From Aphelocoma coerulescens (Eukaryota > Chordata > Aves > Passeriformes > Corvidae): 64,000 nt of DNA. Within the stretch, counting starts at the first letter, position 1, and each line of letters starts with the position of its first letter. The stretch spans positions 47,552,214 to 47,616,213 of the forward strand of contig NC_091017.1 of NCBI RefSeq assembly GCF_041296385.1, written 5' to 3'. Positions 52,547 to 64,000 of this stretch are shown here, in pieces. Under the pieces are notes generated by a model. The model was not told where the DNA came from. It saw nothing but the letters and a program-made list of their open reading frames with translations, and made no database searches. The translations under genes were made by a program, and so were the position numbers.

Positions 52547-53690
52547 CCGCCGCAGCGAGGGGGCGGCGGGGGGGGACACGCAGCACCTCGGCAGCCCTCC
52601 CTTCCCTGCAGCCCTTCTTCCTCCCCCGCACCCTCGGCAGCGGGGACGATCTGCACAGGGAAGACAGAGAGAAAGGTAGCGGGGATGCCCTGTGCCACCC
52701 CTATGAGCCCGGTGAGGTCTGGTTCCCCTGTTCCCCAAAAGCAGCACAGGAACAGGGAGCCATTGCCCAGCCGTAAGGAGGACCCAGCTGACTGAACAGG
52801 CTATCCCCTCACCCTCTCGTGCGGTGGGCGCTCTGCTAAATAAATTTTAAAAAGAAAAAAAAAAAAGGCACTTTCTTCTGACTGAGTCTTCTCGCTTGCA
52901 TGATATAAAGTTGTTGAAAATCTCTGAGCAAACTGGGCTTGGGGAATCAGTCTCCCATTCAGGACAACGGGCTGCGAGCGCGGATGGCAATGCGCGCTGT
53001 TCTCCGCTGTGCTCAGGGCTGGGCGCGGTGCTGGCGGCCAGGGATGGCCCCGCGCACCCACGGCCATCCCGGCCGGAGCGCTCATGGGGGTGCTGCGACT
53101 GGGGACAAGCGGGGAGTCCGCAGAGGGAGCGCGGGGCTGCTCTTGGGGCGGCGCAGCCTCCGCCGGGCGCTGCGGAGCGCAGGCGGTGTCTCTGCGCGGC
53201 TCTACGCGGGGCGGGAGGGGCTCATGCGGCCGCAGCCTGCGCTCAGCCGCCCGGGCTCACGGTGGCAGCCCGAGGTGAGGGATAACCAAAGCCACCGCTG
53301 TGACCAGCTGTTGCGTAACGCGGCGGGTGTGACAGGAGAACGCGGGAGCGGGCAGCCCGCAGCCGCGGAGGGGCGCGGACAGGCAGGGCGGCGGCGGCAG
53401 CAGCGGCACCCCCGCCCCGGCAGGCGCCGCAGTCCCAGCCTGCACGACTGAGTGCCAGGGAAACCCCGAGCTTCCCATTCACCCACGGTTTTCTTTCACC
53501 ACCGCGGGCAGCGGAGCGATGAGCACCGCCGCTCAGCCTCCCGCTGGTGAATGAGACCGCTTTTGTTTTGTGGGGGAAGCGCTGATTTATTTGATCACCT
53601 ACTGACTTATTAAACGCTCAATATTCCGGCAGCGTGTTTTCCCGCCGCCCCGATAAACAGCAGACCCGGGGAGAAGTGTCGGCACTACAG

Positions 53691-56600
53691 AGCATTCCTT
53701 CCAACTGCTTCCCAGGAGAGCAAAGCCCATCCACCACTGGAGATGGAGAGCAGCAGCCCGCACTACAGAGGAGGTTGCAGGAGGAACCCCTCAGAGCGGC
53801 GCCGCAGCTCCTGGGCAGAGGGTGGTGGTGAGCACGCCCTGACATGCACATCCACCCACCACCAGCCCCAGCCCTCCATCCCCCCTTGCAGCTCAGTGCA
53901 TGTGTCCGTGTAGGTGCATAACAAGTAGTTAGCAAGCTGTGGGAGAAGATTAAATATAGGAGGAGCCAGTATCAGGGGGATATCAGATCAAGGACAGCCA
54001 CACGTGGATATAGGCAGAACTGCCTGGTCCTCAGTAGACCTCCACGGGTGTTTCACTGGACAGGGAGGGGCTGGCTGCCCAGAGAAGCTGTGAAGTTTCA
54101 CAAGGTCAGGTATTTTTAACCAGAAGGTAGAGTGATGATGAGGATCAGCCCAGGATTTTGTTTCAAAGAAAGGGAATCTGGTCCATGCAGGAATTGCTGT
54201 TAATTGTCTCATTCCTGGGATGTTCAGTGACATATTTACAATTTAGACCCACAGGGGAATAGAGATATCACTCCATCCATCCCATTTTAGTCTAATGACA
54301 AGAGTGTATCTTGGACCAAGGCTGCTTGTGCTGGTGAGAGCAATGCTTAGGGAAGGGAACTCTTCCTGGAAAGGGGACTGTAGATGTCCTACTGGAAAAG
54401 CCTGTATGAGAGCTAAGGGTGACCCAAGCAGCAGCAAGTGCCATGATACATTGAGAAGCCCTTGTGCTGTTGCTCCATGTGTTGGCTTTGTTTCATGCAG
54501 AGTGGGAGATGAGCATCAGGATGTGGGTCAGGCTCCAGCAAGAACCACCTTCCCATTCTGTACCAGGGAGTGGGACAACCTTCTCTTTCCTCCCTCTCAC
54601 CTTGACAGAGACACCTCATACTAGAAAACGCTGCTCTTTAAGGTTTTGCATGTGTTTACTCACATTCTGGAGAGTTAGAGACTCTTAGATGCCACCCAAA
54701 ACAAACAAGAGGAGCAGATCTAACAACATCAGGTTACTTCACACTGATCAACATTCAGTCAGTCAGACAATCTTAGAGGCAGTTTGGTACTGTTTGTTAC
54801 ATCCTCTGAGGCTGGTCTTTCTCCCCTCACATTTTCTACACTTTTTCTACATATGCATTTTTAAAGTACAACTGAGTGTTAAACGATGCTTTACATGAAA
54901 GCAGTGTAAGATAAGATCAAGGCACAAGAACATCACTTGTCCCAGTCACCCCATATTATATTAATTTAAATCAGGGTTGACTCCACTGTAGTGAGCAAAG
55001 TTGGCAGAGCTTTTAATACATGAAGAAACACAGAACTTGTCTGATCTGTCACAAAAGAGTCCTGATTTGTTTTTGCTTGAGTTATGTTTCGGATGTGCCT
55101 GTTGCCCATTCTATCTCCAGCCAAGTTTTCTGGCTGATCTTGAACTGATGTTGGAGTCTTGGTTTTGGTCCTGTCTCCTGTTGATGCAACCTGGCCTCTC
55201 TGGGTGAGTGCTAGGCTTGAGTCTTCTTTTTGTCCTGACTAAGGCTGTCAGTTGAGCCTGTTTCCAGCATCTGGCCCTGCCTGCTGCTCTTAGGTCCTGA
55301 GACCATGCTCACTGGTGTGGGCAGTGCCTGGGTTCAGGTTTTCCTTGGCTCCTGGTTTGCCTTTCCTGTGGAGAAGCTTTTAAAGCTACACAGGAAGGCA
55401 CATTAGATGAGTTGAGGGAGCACCATACATCTGAAATGTAGAAAACACGGGGAGAAATTAGCAATTCAGCTGGTTCTCTGAGTAAGAGAATGGAGACTGC
55501 CTGGCAGACAGGACTGAGATGGTCAGTAGCAGGGGCAAGTACTCAGAGCTTGCTGATATGGGTGCCTGGCAGAGAATGGAGTGGGAGAGCAAAAGGCAGA
55601 ACACTTCTCTCCCTTTGCAGAAGTTTTCACCGTGGTACAGTGTGGTTTTCTTACATCAAAGGAAATAGTTGTGCAGGCTGATGACAGATAAGATATTTTG
55701 GAAAGGGCTGACTTGAATACAAGTATGGGAGGAAGGCCTTGGAGGGCTGCCCTGGAGCAGGGAGGTAGGTAAGTTTTGGTACCTGTAGCAGTGAAGCAGC
55801 AGCTTCTGATATCCTTTATGGTTTGGTGCCTTTCTCTTCTTCAGAGAACCCCAGGAGCTGCATGAAATAAATAAATGCAGACTCTCTTCTGCTCAATCAC
55901 AACAGATATTTCTGTAGTGAAAAGCTGAAACTATCTTAGAATTGAGGTGGCAAAAAAATGAGGTAAGCCAACTGGCAGTGTGTTTCTGTGGTGAGCAGTA
56001 GTGCAGAGAGTAGGAGCAGCTGCCCATTTGAATGCTTAGCATTAAATTAAGTGGGTGCAGATTCTGTCTGGTGCCATACCTTACTATTTTGAGACCTTCA
56101 TAATTCCCCTGTTATGCTGAAGAACAGTTATGATGCTGATGGTTCTTGAGCACTCTAGGAAAGAAAGGAAACTCACAGCTCCTCTCCAGTGTGGTGCTTA
56201 GAGACATTTTCACCATTACATTTGGCAGCCTCTTGGCCTGCTCTCCCAGCACACTGACACAGTTCTCCCCATAAACCTGCCTTGACAGCTGCTGTTCAGT
56301 ACACAAATCTTGCTGACACACCTATGGGGCAATTCCACTTCCTCAACAGGTAAACTTCTGTGGCAGCAGGTTTGCTGCAGCTCATCCCACGGCAGGAGGT
56401 ATCTACTCCTCATTACATCAGACCAGTGGTTGTGATGCAGCACTACAAAAAAATCGTGGCTGTTGTTTCTTTTGTCCTTTAGAGGAGTGATTCAGAGTGC
56501 TGCAATTTTGTCATGTTTTATTTTGTGATGTGTGGCTTTCTTTCCCTGACAAGTCTTTTATTTCAATGGTTTTTTCTTACTTACAAGCTGTGGCATCTCC

Positions 56601-58305
56601 TGCCTTCATGTTGTAAGTCATAAAATAACTGTAAATTGCATCCTCTCTATGAGTATTGGGTTTGGGCAGATGATGTAAGAGATTGATGGGAAATATGCCA
56701 GCTCTTTAATTCTTCATTCACCACTGCCTTAGAGCACAGTTTTTGTATTCAGAGAGCGCTGTTATGAAAATTCTTGTGCAACACAGTCGGCTTTTGCTTC
56801 TGGCTTTGGGGTTTCTAAGGTGAGATGTCATTCACCACATGGCTGTGACAGGGACCAATGTTCTTTAGAAATGAAACTACATCCTAGGACTATTCTCTGC
56901 ATTAATACTCTCTTCTCCTGCAATATGAAATGGCCTCAAAAGGGAGAAATAGTAGCTTCTCACTGTGGAATGGCATTTTATATAATTGTTAAAGCATTCT
57001 CCATGATGATTAGAAAATTATCTTTGAAACTTTGCAAGCAGAAAAGATAACCAATCTCAGCTTATCTGTATTTTAGGGTAGGAAAGTGCAATGCTGTATA
57101 TTGTAATTGACTGTTAAGCATGCTACCTCATAATTTTGATCTTAAAGATTAACTTGGAGCTAATTTTGAAGTTGGGGAGAATGAGGGTGGGTAAGGTTCA
57201 GGGCTATAAATCCTGATCAGAAGCTGATACTTTTTGAAGCCCACAGTCACAGACCAAAGTTGCTGAGATAAGTGAATTAATACTCAGCTTTATCTTCAGT
57301 GGCTCCAAGACTTCTAAATCAGTGCATCTCGTGGTAGATCACACTAAGAGACCTACTTTGCTACATATGGAGTGAGGTTGCTTACCTCAGACTGTTCTTC
57401 TGGTCTATTTCTTTGCCAGGTCCATTTCTTTGTCCTGGGATTCTTCAGGATATTGGCCCCAGCAACTACTTTTGAGAGCTGATTGATGTAGATTGTTCCA
57501 CAATGTGAGCAGTCCAGTAACAAACAAGGCTGCTAGAGACAGGGCACTCTGTATTATCACACGTGTGTGCACCAAGGAAACAGAACTGTCCTTTTATTTG
57601 TGGTTGCCTTCAGCTTCCTTCAACTCTGCATTTAAAATGTTAAGAATAAGGATTTCCATGGCACTAGCATTTTACAGTGTCATGACAACATGTCACTCTT
57701 CTGCCCTGCCCCCTGAGCACAGTTCCACAGTTCCTGGTAGATACCATTTACTTGCATTAACTATAGAGGTTTAAATACTCCTGCAATAAAATAAAAGCTG
57801 TGCCAAAGGCCAGAATGTACCTGCACATTCAGATTGTTAGCTGGTATTCTTTTCTTGCAAGGCTGTTGCCTGTTTTTATATGCCATTACAGAGCTTTTTT
57901 ATTTAGCAAGCTCAAAAATTCACAGTGATTCCAGCCCACCCATTTCTCTGATGTTCTCACTGTGCTGACCAAATCCAGCCTGTCTACTTAACATTTAAAT
58001 TTGTTTTGGTTTTTTTTCTATACAGGAATCTATTACACTCAGGGAAATAGCATATTCCTTTAACAGAGCATACAGAATGGTTTAAAATAGAAATAACGTT
58101 CACTTTCTTGTTGTATATTTTTATATTCACCTTTGAATATTCTGCTGTTGTGTGTTTATTTTTTTTTTCCTCCTTGGCAGCTACTTTAAAACCTTTCAAT
58201 ATCCCCTTGTATTCTTTTATATGACTCTTTTGTCAGTCTGAGTGAATGTTTTCTTAGGCTTTCCTTTTGTTTAAATATGGGGAATAAAAGGAACATGTCT
58301 TGAAT
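53691..58305. other. Upstream flank of MTNR1A, nothing recognised
   Basis: Beyond the CpG island the sequence returns to moderate, then low GC. Perfect CACGTG motifs occur at 54001-54006 and 57560-57565. No exon of the expected neighbour FAT1 (adjacent to MTNR1A in human) is seen. Open frames are short and featureless. Confidence 0.5.
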
Positions 58306-58345
58306 TGAAATCACTGAACTGGAAAGGGACTACAAGAAGAATTGA
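58306..58345 (-). mobile_element. Possible CR1 3'-end remnant
   Basis: The plus strand reads TCACTGAACTGGAAAGGGAC, similar to the antisense CR1 3' UTR seen at 35725. Only about 40 bp can be matched, so chance similarity is possible. Confidence 0.3.
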
Positions 58346-59097
58346 CTGTAGTAAAGCTTAAGTATTAAAATCCATCCAGTGCAGTTCTTACCAAGTGTAG
58401 AAAAGCAGAAAAATGCATACAGCCTCAGAGAATGCATGGAGAAATTACAATGGAAACGGTTGAAATGAATGGGAAAAATTGAAATTGGTAGTCTTTGGCA
58501 TGAAGCTAGAAAAGAATGAGCCAAGGGCAGGGTGGGGTGCTGGGTCTGGGGGATTGGAAGAGGTTAAAATGCTTAAAATGGAGAAGCATAGGATTGTTGT
58601 GTGTAGTCAATATTCTAGTTTCAGGCTGTTAATAAAAAACTGAAATCAGTGGAATAAGATTTGATTGAAACAGTGATGACACAATTCCATGATGTAATGC
58701 TAAGGAGCACTTCACAATGGGCCCTTTAAGAAATGTGGAATCATTTGCAATTAGAATTGATGGAAAAACATGACAATTTAATCTGAAATGAAATCCTCAG
58801 ATGCTGTACTAAGTATTGAATGGTTTTGTCACTATAGAATCTCACCAAAAAAAAAAAAGAATCAGCGACATAGTTGCTTTTAATTTTTTATTCAGCACAT
58901 ATGAGTTGAGCCATTTTCTTCAATTTGAGTATCATCAGCAAATCAAGGAAGAGATTTTTAAACAGTTTGCCTTGTCTGCAGTGTTTCCAGAGACCTTTTC
59001 AGGCTTGAGTCTACAAATAACAACTTCTTGGTTTGGGGGCTTTTCATTTGTTTGTTTCTGTTTGCACACACCCCCTTCTCCCCCTACACCTGCACTT

Positions 59098-59101
<4 letters not shown>
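58346..59101. other. Upstream flank, nothing recognised
   Basis: AT-rich sequence with no assignable element. The open frame across 58816-59178 runs into the downstream CA repeat and is not a gene. Confidence 0.5.

Positions 59102-59133
<32 letters not shown>
59102..59133 (+). repeat. (AC)16 dinucleotide microsatellite
   Basis: Thirty-two nucleotides of uninterrupted AC, preceded by a C-rich stretch. It is probably length-polymorphic. Confidence 0.95.
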
Positions 59134-59136
<3 letters not shown>

Positions 59137-61285
59137 TGCCCCAATTATTCCTGGAGTAGGCTTGGATACAGTTTGTAGATGATCACAGAGTTCATGCCAG
59201 TGATTTGCCTTCCCCATTTTCCAATGAAAATTACAAAACTTCTACTAAATTATCCAGGTGATTTGCCATTGTGATCAGTTTCTAAACTTGAATTCTAGAA
59301 GGACAGAATGTTTATGAAGAAATAGAGGCTAGAAAGACCAAATAAGTAATTTTTCTGAGCTGGCAATTGTGTACTGCTCAGCAGCTCTTTATATTAATTT
59401 TGCTTACTGCTTTCAACATATTGTTTCATACTTAATCTAATTTATTTTCTACTCTTTTTGTTTCACTAATAAACAAAAATGGATTTAGTGACTATTTCTG
59501 CTGTAACCTTTTAATTCCCTCTCAGTGTGATGCACTAGACTTCATCCATATTAGTTTTAGTAACTCCTCAGGTAGTTAAGAGTTGTGTCAATATAAAACC
59601 TAATCACAAAATAAACCACCAGTTCAGCAAAGGTTACTTAATCTTCTCAGGGATCTCAAGGTCACCAAATGCGATGTTTTCTTCAAAAGACTAAACAAGT
59701 GACACATCAGAGGTTCTTCAGAAAGGATTGAACACATTTAGTATTGCTCAGTAATCAAAAAACACCTTTGTGTTTTCAATACAGTGCTCTTCAAAGAGAC
59801 AAGTAACAGCTCTAAGAAATGTTGCCTCTATGTGGAAAAGATACAATACATCCAGGGAATAGAAATGCTGTCTCTATTACTCTTGTACCTGAATATATAT
59901 TTCGGAGGCAATGATGTGTGAGAGGGCAATTCTGGCTTCAGAGTAGGAACTTGCAATTTTTTTTGGAACTGCAACCAGAATACCTGCTATATTGAGATAG
60001 TTAATATTATTCAGAACATGTAAGATATGTCTTGTTTCCTGTATCTGCTCAGGAAAAATCTGGAGTGGTGGTGGGAGGCCATAAAATATTATTGAAGTCA
60101 GTGGTCAGCACTGCATCACTCTGACCCAGCTTGCTCTGGGTAACATGAACTGTGTCTTGTGATTCCTCACACGTCCTATTCAGGGCTGATTGTATTCATT
60201 TCATCTGCTGGTTTTGCATCCTCATGTCAAGATATTTGTGTGGGCTTGTGCTTATCTAACACTCAATAACCTTGCAGCATTTTTTAGTATTTGTTTTATC
60301 TCCCTCTATACATCCCATCATCTTGCTGAGGAATCCAGTTTGTTTGCCTGACTTAGTCACAGTCCTCATGCTCAGCCACAGAATTTCTCTTCAGTTTTCA
60401 GGCAGTTTCACCCTAAAATTTAATTTCTGCACTTGGAAATTTCATTTCATTTCCATCCTTGAATCCTCAGCCTGGGACAATAAGACAGAGGTATTTATTA
60501 ATTTGTGCCCTCTACTTTTTCAGAACATGCTCTTTCCTGGTAGTTACTCTGCTCTTTCAACAAGAAACCTCCAATGCCTCTCAGAAAAGATGAAGAAAAA
60601 TGGGAAGACAGTAAAACAGAATAAAATAAATCTGGTGATTAATCAGTCAATAAACACCAGTTGTAGTACACACACTAACTAAGGGGGTACCATTTAAATC
60701 TATTGGCTTAGAAATCTGACATCATTAATCCATTATTAATTTTTGAAAAAAAAAAAAAAAAAAAGCTTGTTATGCTGAATCTCTTTTTCATTCTAAAACA
60801 AAATGAAAAAAGTGACAGTATGCAAATCAAAACTGCATAAGAAGACAACATGCATAGTAATGAAATTATCAAAAGTAATCTAAAAATCTTTACTCCTTGA
60901 GAATTGTGATAGTTACCGTAAAGTGTATTTATTTTCATTAGTTTATTAAAAAAAGGTGCCCGGTTAGCATCTAATCTTGAAAATGTTAGAAACTATTCAC
61001 AATAATATAATCACTTATATGCACCAGGCTTCTGGGCTAAGTTCTAGTAAACTTCTATATAAAATAAGAATTTATAATATTTGTAACTCAACCTGTGATT
61101 TAATACCCATTAGTCTGTCATGGTCAAATGATGTTTTTTAACAGCCCTTGAAAAACAGGCTTGAACAGTTATGTCACTCTTGGTGGAAAACCTCAAAGTT
61201 ATGAAAAAACTCAAGGAATTACTTAAATTCTGAGCATGCACATAAATAAAATGCTAACAGAGGATTTTGTAGTCATTTTCTTCAC
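59134..61285. other. Upstream flank, AT-rich, with a 19-nt A tract
   Basis: A 136-codon plus-strand open frame (60272-60682) has no recognisable domain. A run of 19 A at 60746-60764 follows it, with AATAAA hexamers at about 60622-60655. Nothing else was identified. Confidence 0.45.
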
Positions 61286-61462
61286 TAGTGAGGCACTGGC
61301 ACAAGATGCCCAGGGAAGTTGTGGATGTCCCATCCCTGGAAGTGTTCAAGGCTCGGAGCAACCTGAACTAGTGGAAGGTGTCCCTGCCCATGGTGGGGAG
61401 TTGGAACTAGATGATCTTTAAGGTCCCTGCCAACCCAAACCTTTCTGTGAGTCTGTGATGTA
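61286..61462 (+). mobile_element. CR1 LINE 3' end
   Basis: The plus strand carries the last codons of ORF2 and the 3' UTR (CATCCCTGGAAGTGTTCAAG, then CTTTAAGGTCCCTGCCAACC), ending in a decayed terminal repeat (TCTGTGAGTCTGTGATG). It is strongly 5'-truncated, at about 175 bp. Confidence 0.9.
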
Positions 61463-64000
61463 CTGAGTGAAGTGTTTGATCAGTTTTGTGTTGCCAATTT
61501 CACTTTATCTAAATTTTTTACCTACTGGGACTCCAACTATGAAAAATTCTGCAGTAATAACCTACATATGAAAGTGCAGACGTGTTCAGAAGTCATCTAT
61601 GCTAGGTAAATTTATATATTAGCCAGAATTTTTTAGTACCATCAATTTCAATTATGTTGATTAGTACATATCTACTTTGTTGACATGAGTGATTAATTTC
61701 AGCAGTGTTTTGCTACAAGGTCTGCTGAAGGTATGTTTTCTCTAAAGTTTGAATTTTCTGCCATTGATAAAATCTCTAGAACTTTTCATATAACTTTCAT
61801 CTCCATTATGAAGACATACTGCTTTTAGGCTTGTTTTTAAAACTAAATAAAGTAAAACATCATATAAAATCGTCATATACTTTTCATGTGATCTGGGGCA
61901 TAGAACAAAGGCTGTCACTATGATACTGTGCATTGACTTTGTTGAATTTATCTGAATTATTACTGAAATTGGTATAGTGATCCATTTCAGGGAAGCTTTT
62001 TTGCTTTAGAATTTCAGAGCAGATTTTAGCTATATTTATATCATTGTGATTTCTTAGACAGGTACACATATCCTTTGGATTTATTTTGGAACAAATATGT
62101 AATTTCATTGCTGAAAATGGGAGACCAACATTTTGACTCTGATTCCTGTGATATCCCCCTGTTTATGTGTGAGGGATTGGTTTGTAGCCTATTGAAAGAG
62201 GTACATGCCAGTGATGCCAATCATATTTATTATTTTTCCAAGAGAGAAGGAAACAATGGAGCTGTTAATAAGAAAGAAGATTTCTAAAGTTGTACTATAT
62301 ATTTTTTAATACTATATAAAGTGGGAGAGAATACAAAAAAAACACCTCAGATATTAAACACTGAAGCTTATTCTAAACTCCAGTAGCTGTGACATCATAT
62401 AAAAATATCATCCCCTAAAAAGACTTCTTTTCCTTATGTTTAGTCCATCCGACTTGATAAATGTTTACCATTCAGTGTTTTATATGAAATAAACTAGTGC
62501 TTTTCATCTAGTTAATGGATCAAAGCAGTGTTCAAAGAAGAAAAACTCCTTTTATTAGCATTTTGTAGCAAATTCAGCTGACACAATAAGAAAGCAATGG
62601 AGGTGGAAAATGACTTGCCCTTTTATCTGTGAGTTTAACTCAAGGTTACAGCTAGCATGTGTGAGTGGTAGCTATTAATATTTTTAATTAGTCTGTTGAG
62701 AAATTTTCTATTCTATAGCTAATGACCCAACAATTTATTTGTAGACTGAATCCACTTAAAATTATCTTTGATGAACAACTATCTGACTAATAAAGCATCC
62801 AGATATAATACTTAAAATGCTTTAATTGAAACGGTTGAACTTGCAGCTATTTCATTGTAACTGAAAAACTCTTGTGATTTTATGGGAGAAGAAGTAATCT
62901 AAAAGCCAACTCCCAAGTTTTTTACTTTTCAAATGATAAGAATGTGGAATAATTTGACCACAATACTATTTTTCTTGGCAAAATTTTTATAGCATTATTG
63001 ACTGGTTTTGTTCAATTAGATTACATGTTCATTTTTACATATCTGGAGGAAATGACCCAAAATACAAAGCAGCAAAAAGCTGTCTGCTGAATAAAGTAAA
63101 ATAAACAAAATAAGTGGTACAAAACCTGCCAGTCCAAGTTTGGAGATTTGTGTGGATTTTTTTTCTTTTCTTTTTTTTTTTATTTTCTGAGAGAAGTCTG
63201 CAAAAGGTTATTTTTTTGAATCACAATTTTAAAGTCTTTCATGATGTATTCATGTATCTTTGTATATAGTCTCTATGAGCTTCTTTCACTATCAACTATC
63301 CCTTCTATTTTTGTCTGTCATTTTTCAGGTGCTCTAGGTTTTTCCTTATATGAGAAAATGGATTGCCAGGTTGACCTATCATACAGAAATATATCCGTCA
63401 TTGTGCCTGACATGCGGATTGCTACTTATGAAGAACAGGCTCTCCTAGCATACAAGAGGATTTATTTTTATCTCTTGCCTTGGTTCTTTCCAGATATTTA
63501 GGCCCTGGTGTAGTGGTATTTCTTGGGATCATCATGTGCTTTATGATGAGTTTTGTTTGCCTGTAGCAAAGTATCTCAGATAAGAAAATGAACAAAAAAA
63601 TATAATCTGTTATAATTACCTGTAGCTGTCACTATAGAGAGAAGATCCATAGTTAGTAAAATGATGGTCTTTTTTTGTCTTATTGATTAACCTGCTGAAA
63701 TAATTTGTAAGTTGTATAATAGGTTGAAGGTACTCTTTTTTCCTTGTATATTCTTTCTATGAATAAAAACATTTGCTAAGGCCTATGGGCTGAGATTTTT
63801 CTATTATTTATTAAGGTAAATTAATAAATTTGATTATATTATTTGATATAATTTGATATAGCTCTGTGGTAAAGAAGGTACCCTTCCTATGAGAAATGAC
63901 TTGGAGCTCACATGGAAGCAATGTTAGGTGTCCCCATTCTAGGAATGGATATCTGAGTTTTGTCAGAATTTCTTGAGGAGTGCATGTTTTGTTCTTATAT
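61463..64000. other. Upstream flank to window end, AT-rich
   Basis: No repeat family was recognised. A possible exon-like segment at 63329-63501, with an upstream acceptor-like sequence and a later AATAAA at 63762, is described as a finding. T-rich tracts lie near 63159-63181. Confidence 0.5.

Larger units (their letters stand above)
51290..53690. promoter_or_regulatory. CpG island spanning MTNR1A exon 1 and upstream region
   Basis: CG dinucleotides are dense and GC content is very high across this stretch, in sharp contrast to the AT-rich, CG-poor sequence on both sides. Many overlapping open frames on both strands here are low-complexity Ala/Pro/Arg/Gly readings caused by GC richness and are not genes. 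The island covers the receptor first exon and about 1.9 kb upstream, with a weaker GC-rich tail to about 53810. The boundaries were judged by eye. Confidence 0.9.

Noticed and set aside
51314..53486. Many long overlapping open frames on both strands in the CpG island (up to about 199 codons)
   Set aside because: They are low-complexity Ala/Pro/Arg/Gly readings expected where GC content is very high and stop codons are scarce. None has a domain, and most overlap the true MTNR1A exon 1 in other frames.
54050..54115. Sequence resembling the CR1 stretch GCTGCCCAGAGAAGCTGTG
   Set aside because: Only about 20 bp match and the flanks do not continue the CR1 consensus, so I did not list it as an element.
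58816..59178. 120-codon plus-strand frame ending in a Thr-His repeat
   Set aside because: The repeat is the translated (AC)16 microsatellite and the rest has no recognisable features.
53691..64000. Search for exons of FAT1, the expected neighbour upstream of MTNR1A
   Set aside because: No cadherin-repeat, EGF or laminin-G coding sequence is visible. The gene probably lies beyond the window.
1..64000. CRISPR arrays, bacterial operons, tRNA or rRNA genes
   Set aside because: No such structures are present. The composition, introns and CR1 repeats show vertebrate nuclear DNA.

Overview
This is vertebrate nuclear DNA, almost certainly from a bird. Coding density is very low, all recognisable interspersed repeats are CR1 LINE fragments with the avian 3' end, and the one identifiable gene encodes a receptor whose N-terminus resembles avian Mel1a. 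The species cannot be fixed. The protein differs from chicken as I remember it, so another bird is likely.

The window holds the 5' two-thirds of a single gene, the melatonin receptor MTNR1A (Mel1a), on the minus strand. Exon 1 (51565-51757) encodes the glycosylated N-terminus and TM1. Intron 1 (541-51564, about 51 kb) fills most of the window. The 5' part of exon 2 (1-540) encodes TM2 to the start of TM6 and runs off the left edge. The splice junction joins in phase 1 with consensus GT/AG ends. Upstream is a CpG island of about 2.4 kb (51290-53690) with a minus-strand TATA box, a GC box and a perfect CACGTG E-box. The leader carries an upstream ORF with an ideal Kozak context and a G-quadruplex-forming pentanucleotide repeat. 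A second TATA/CCAAT/GC-box set faces the other way and suggests divergent transcription.

The intron and the right-hand flank (53.7-64 kb) are AT-rich with no second gene that I can identify. They carry about eight clear CR1 remnants, one of them an internally deleted copy, plus microsatellites and A/T tracts. A few longer-than-expected open stretches match nothing I recognise. They are reported as findings, not as genes. I found no rRNA, tRNA, CRISPR or prokaryote-type system here, and the most interesting material is the regulatory architecture of the melatonin receptor promoter.
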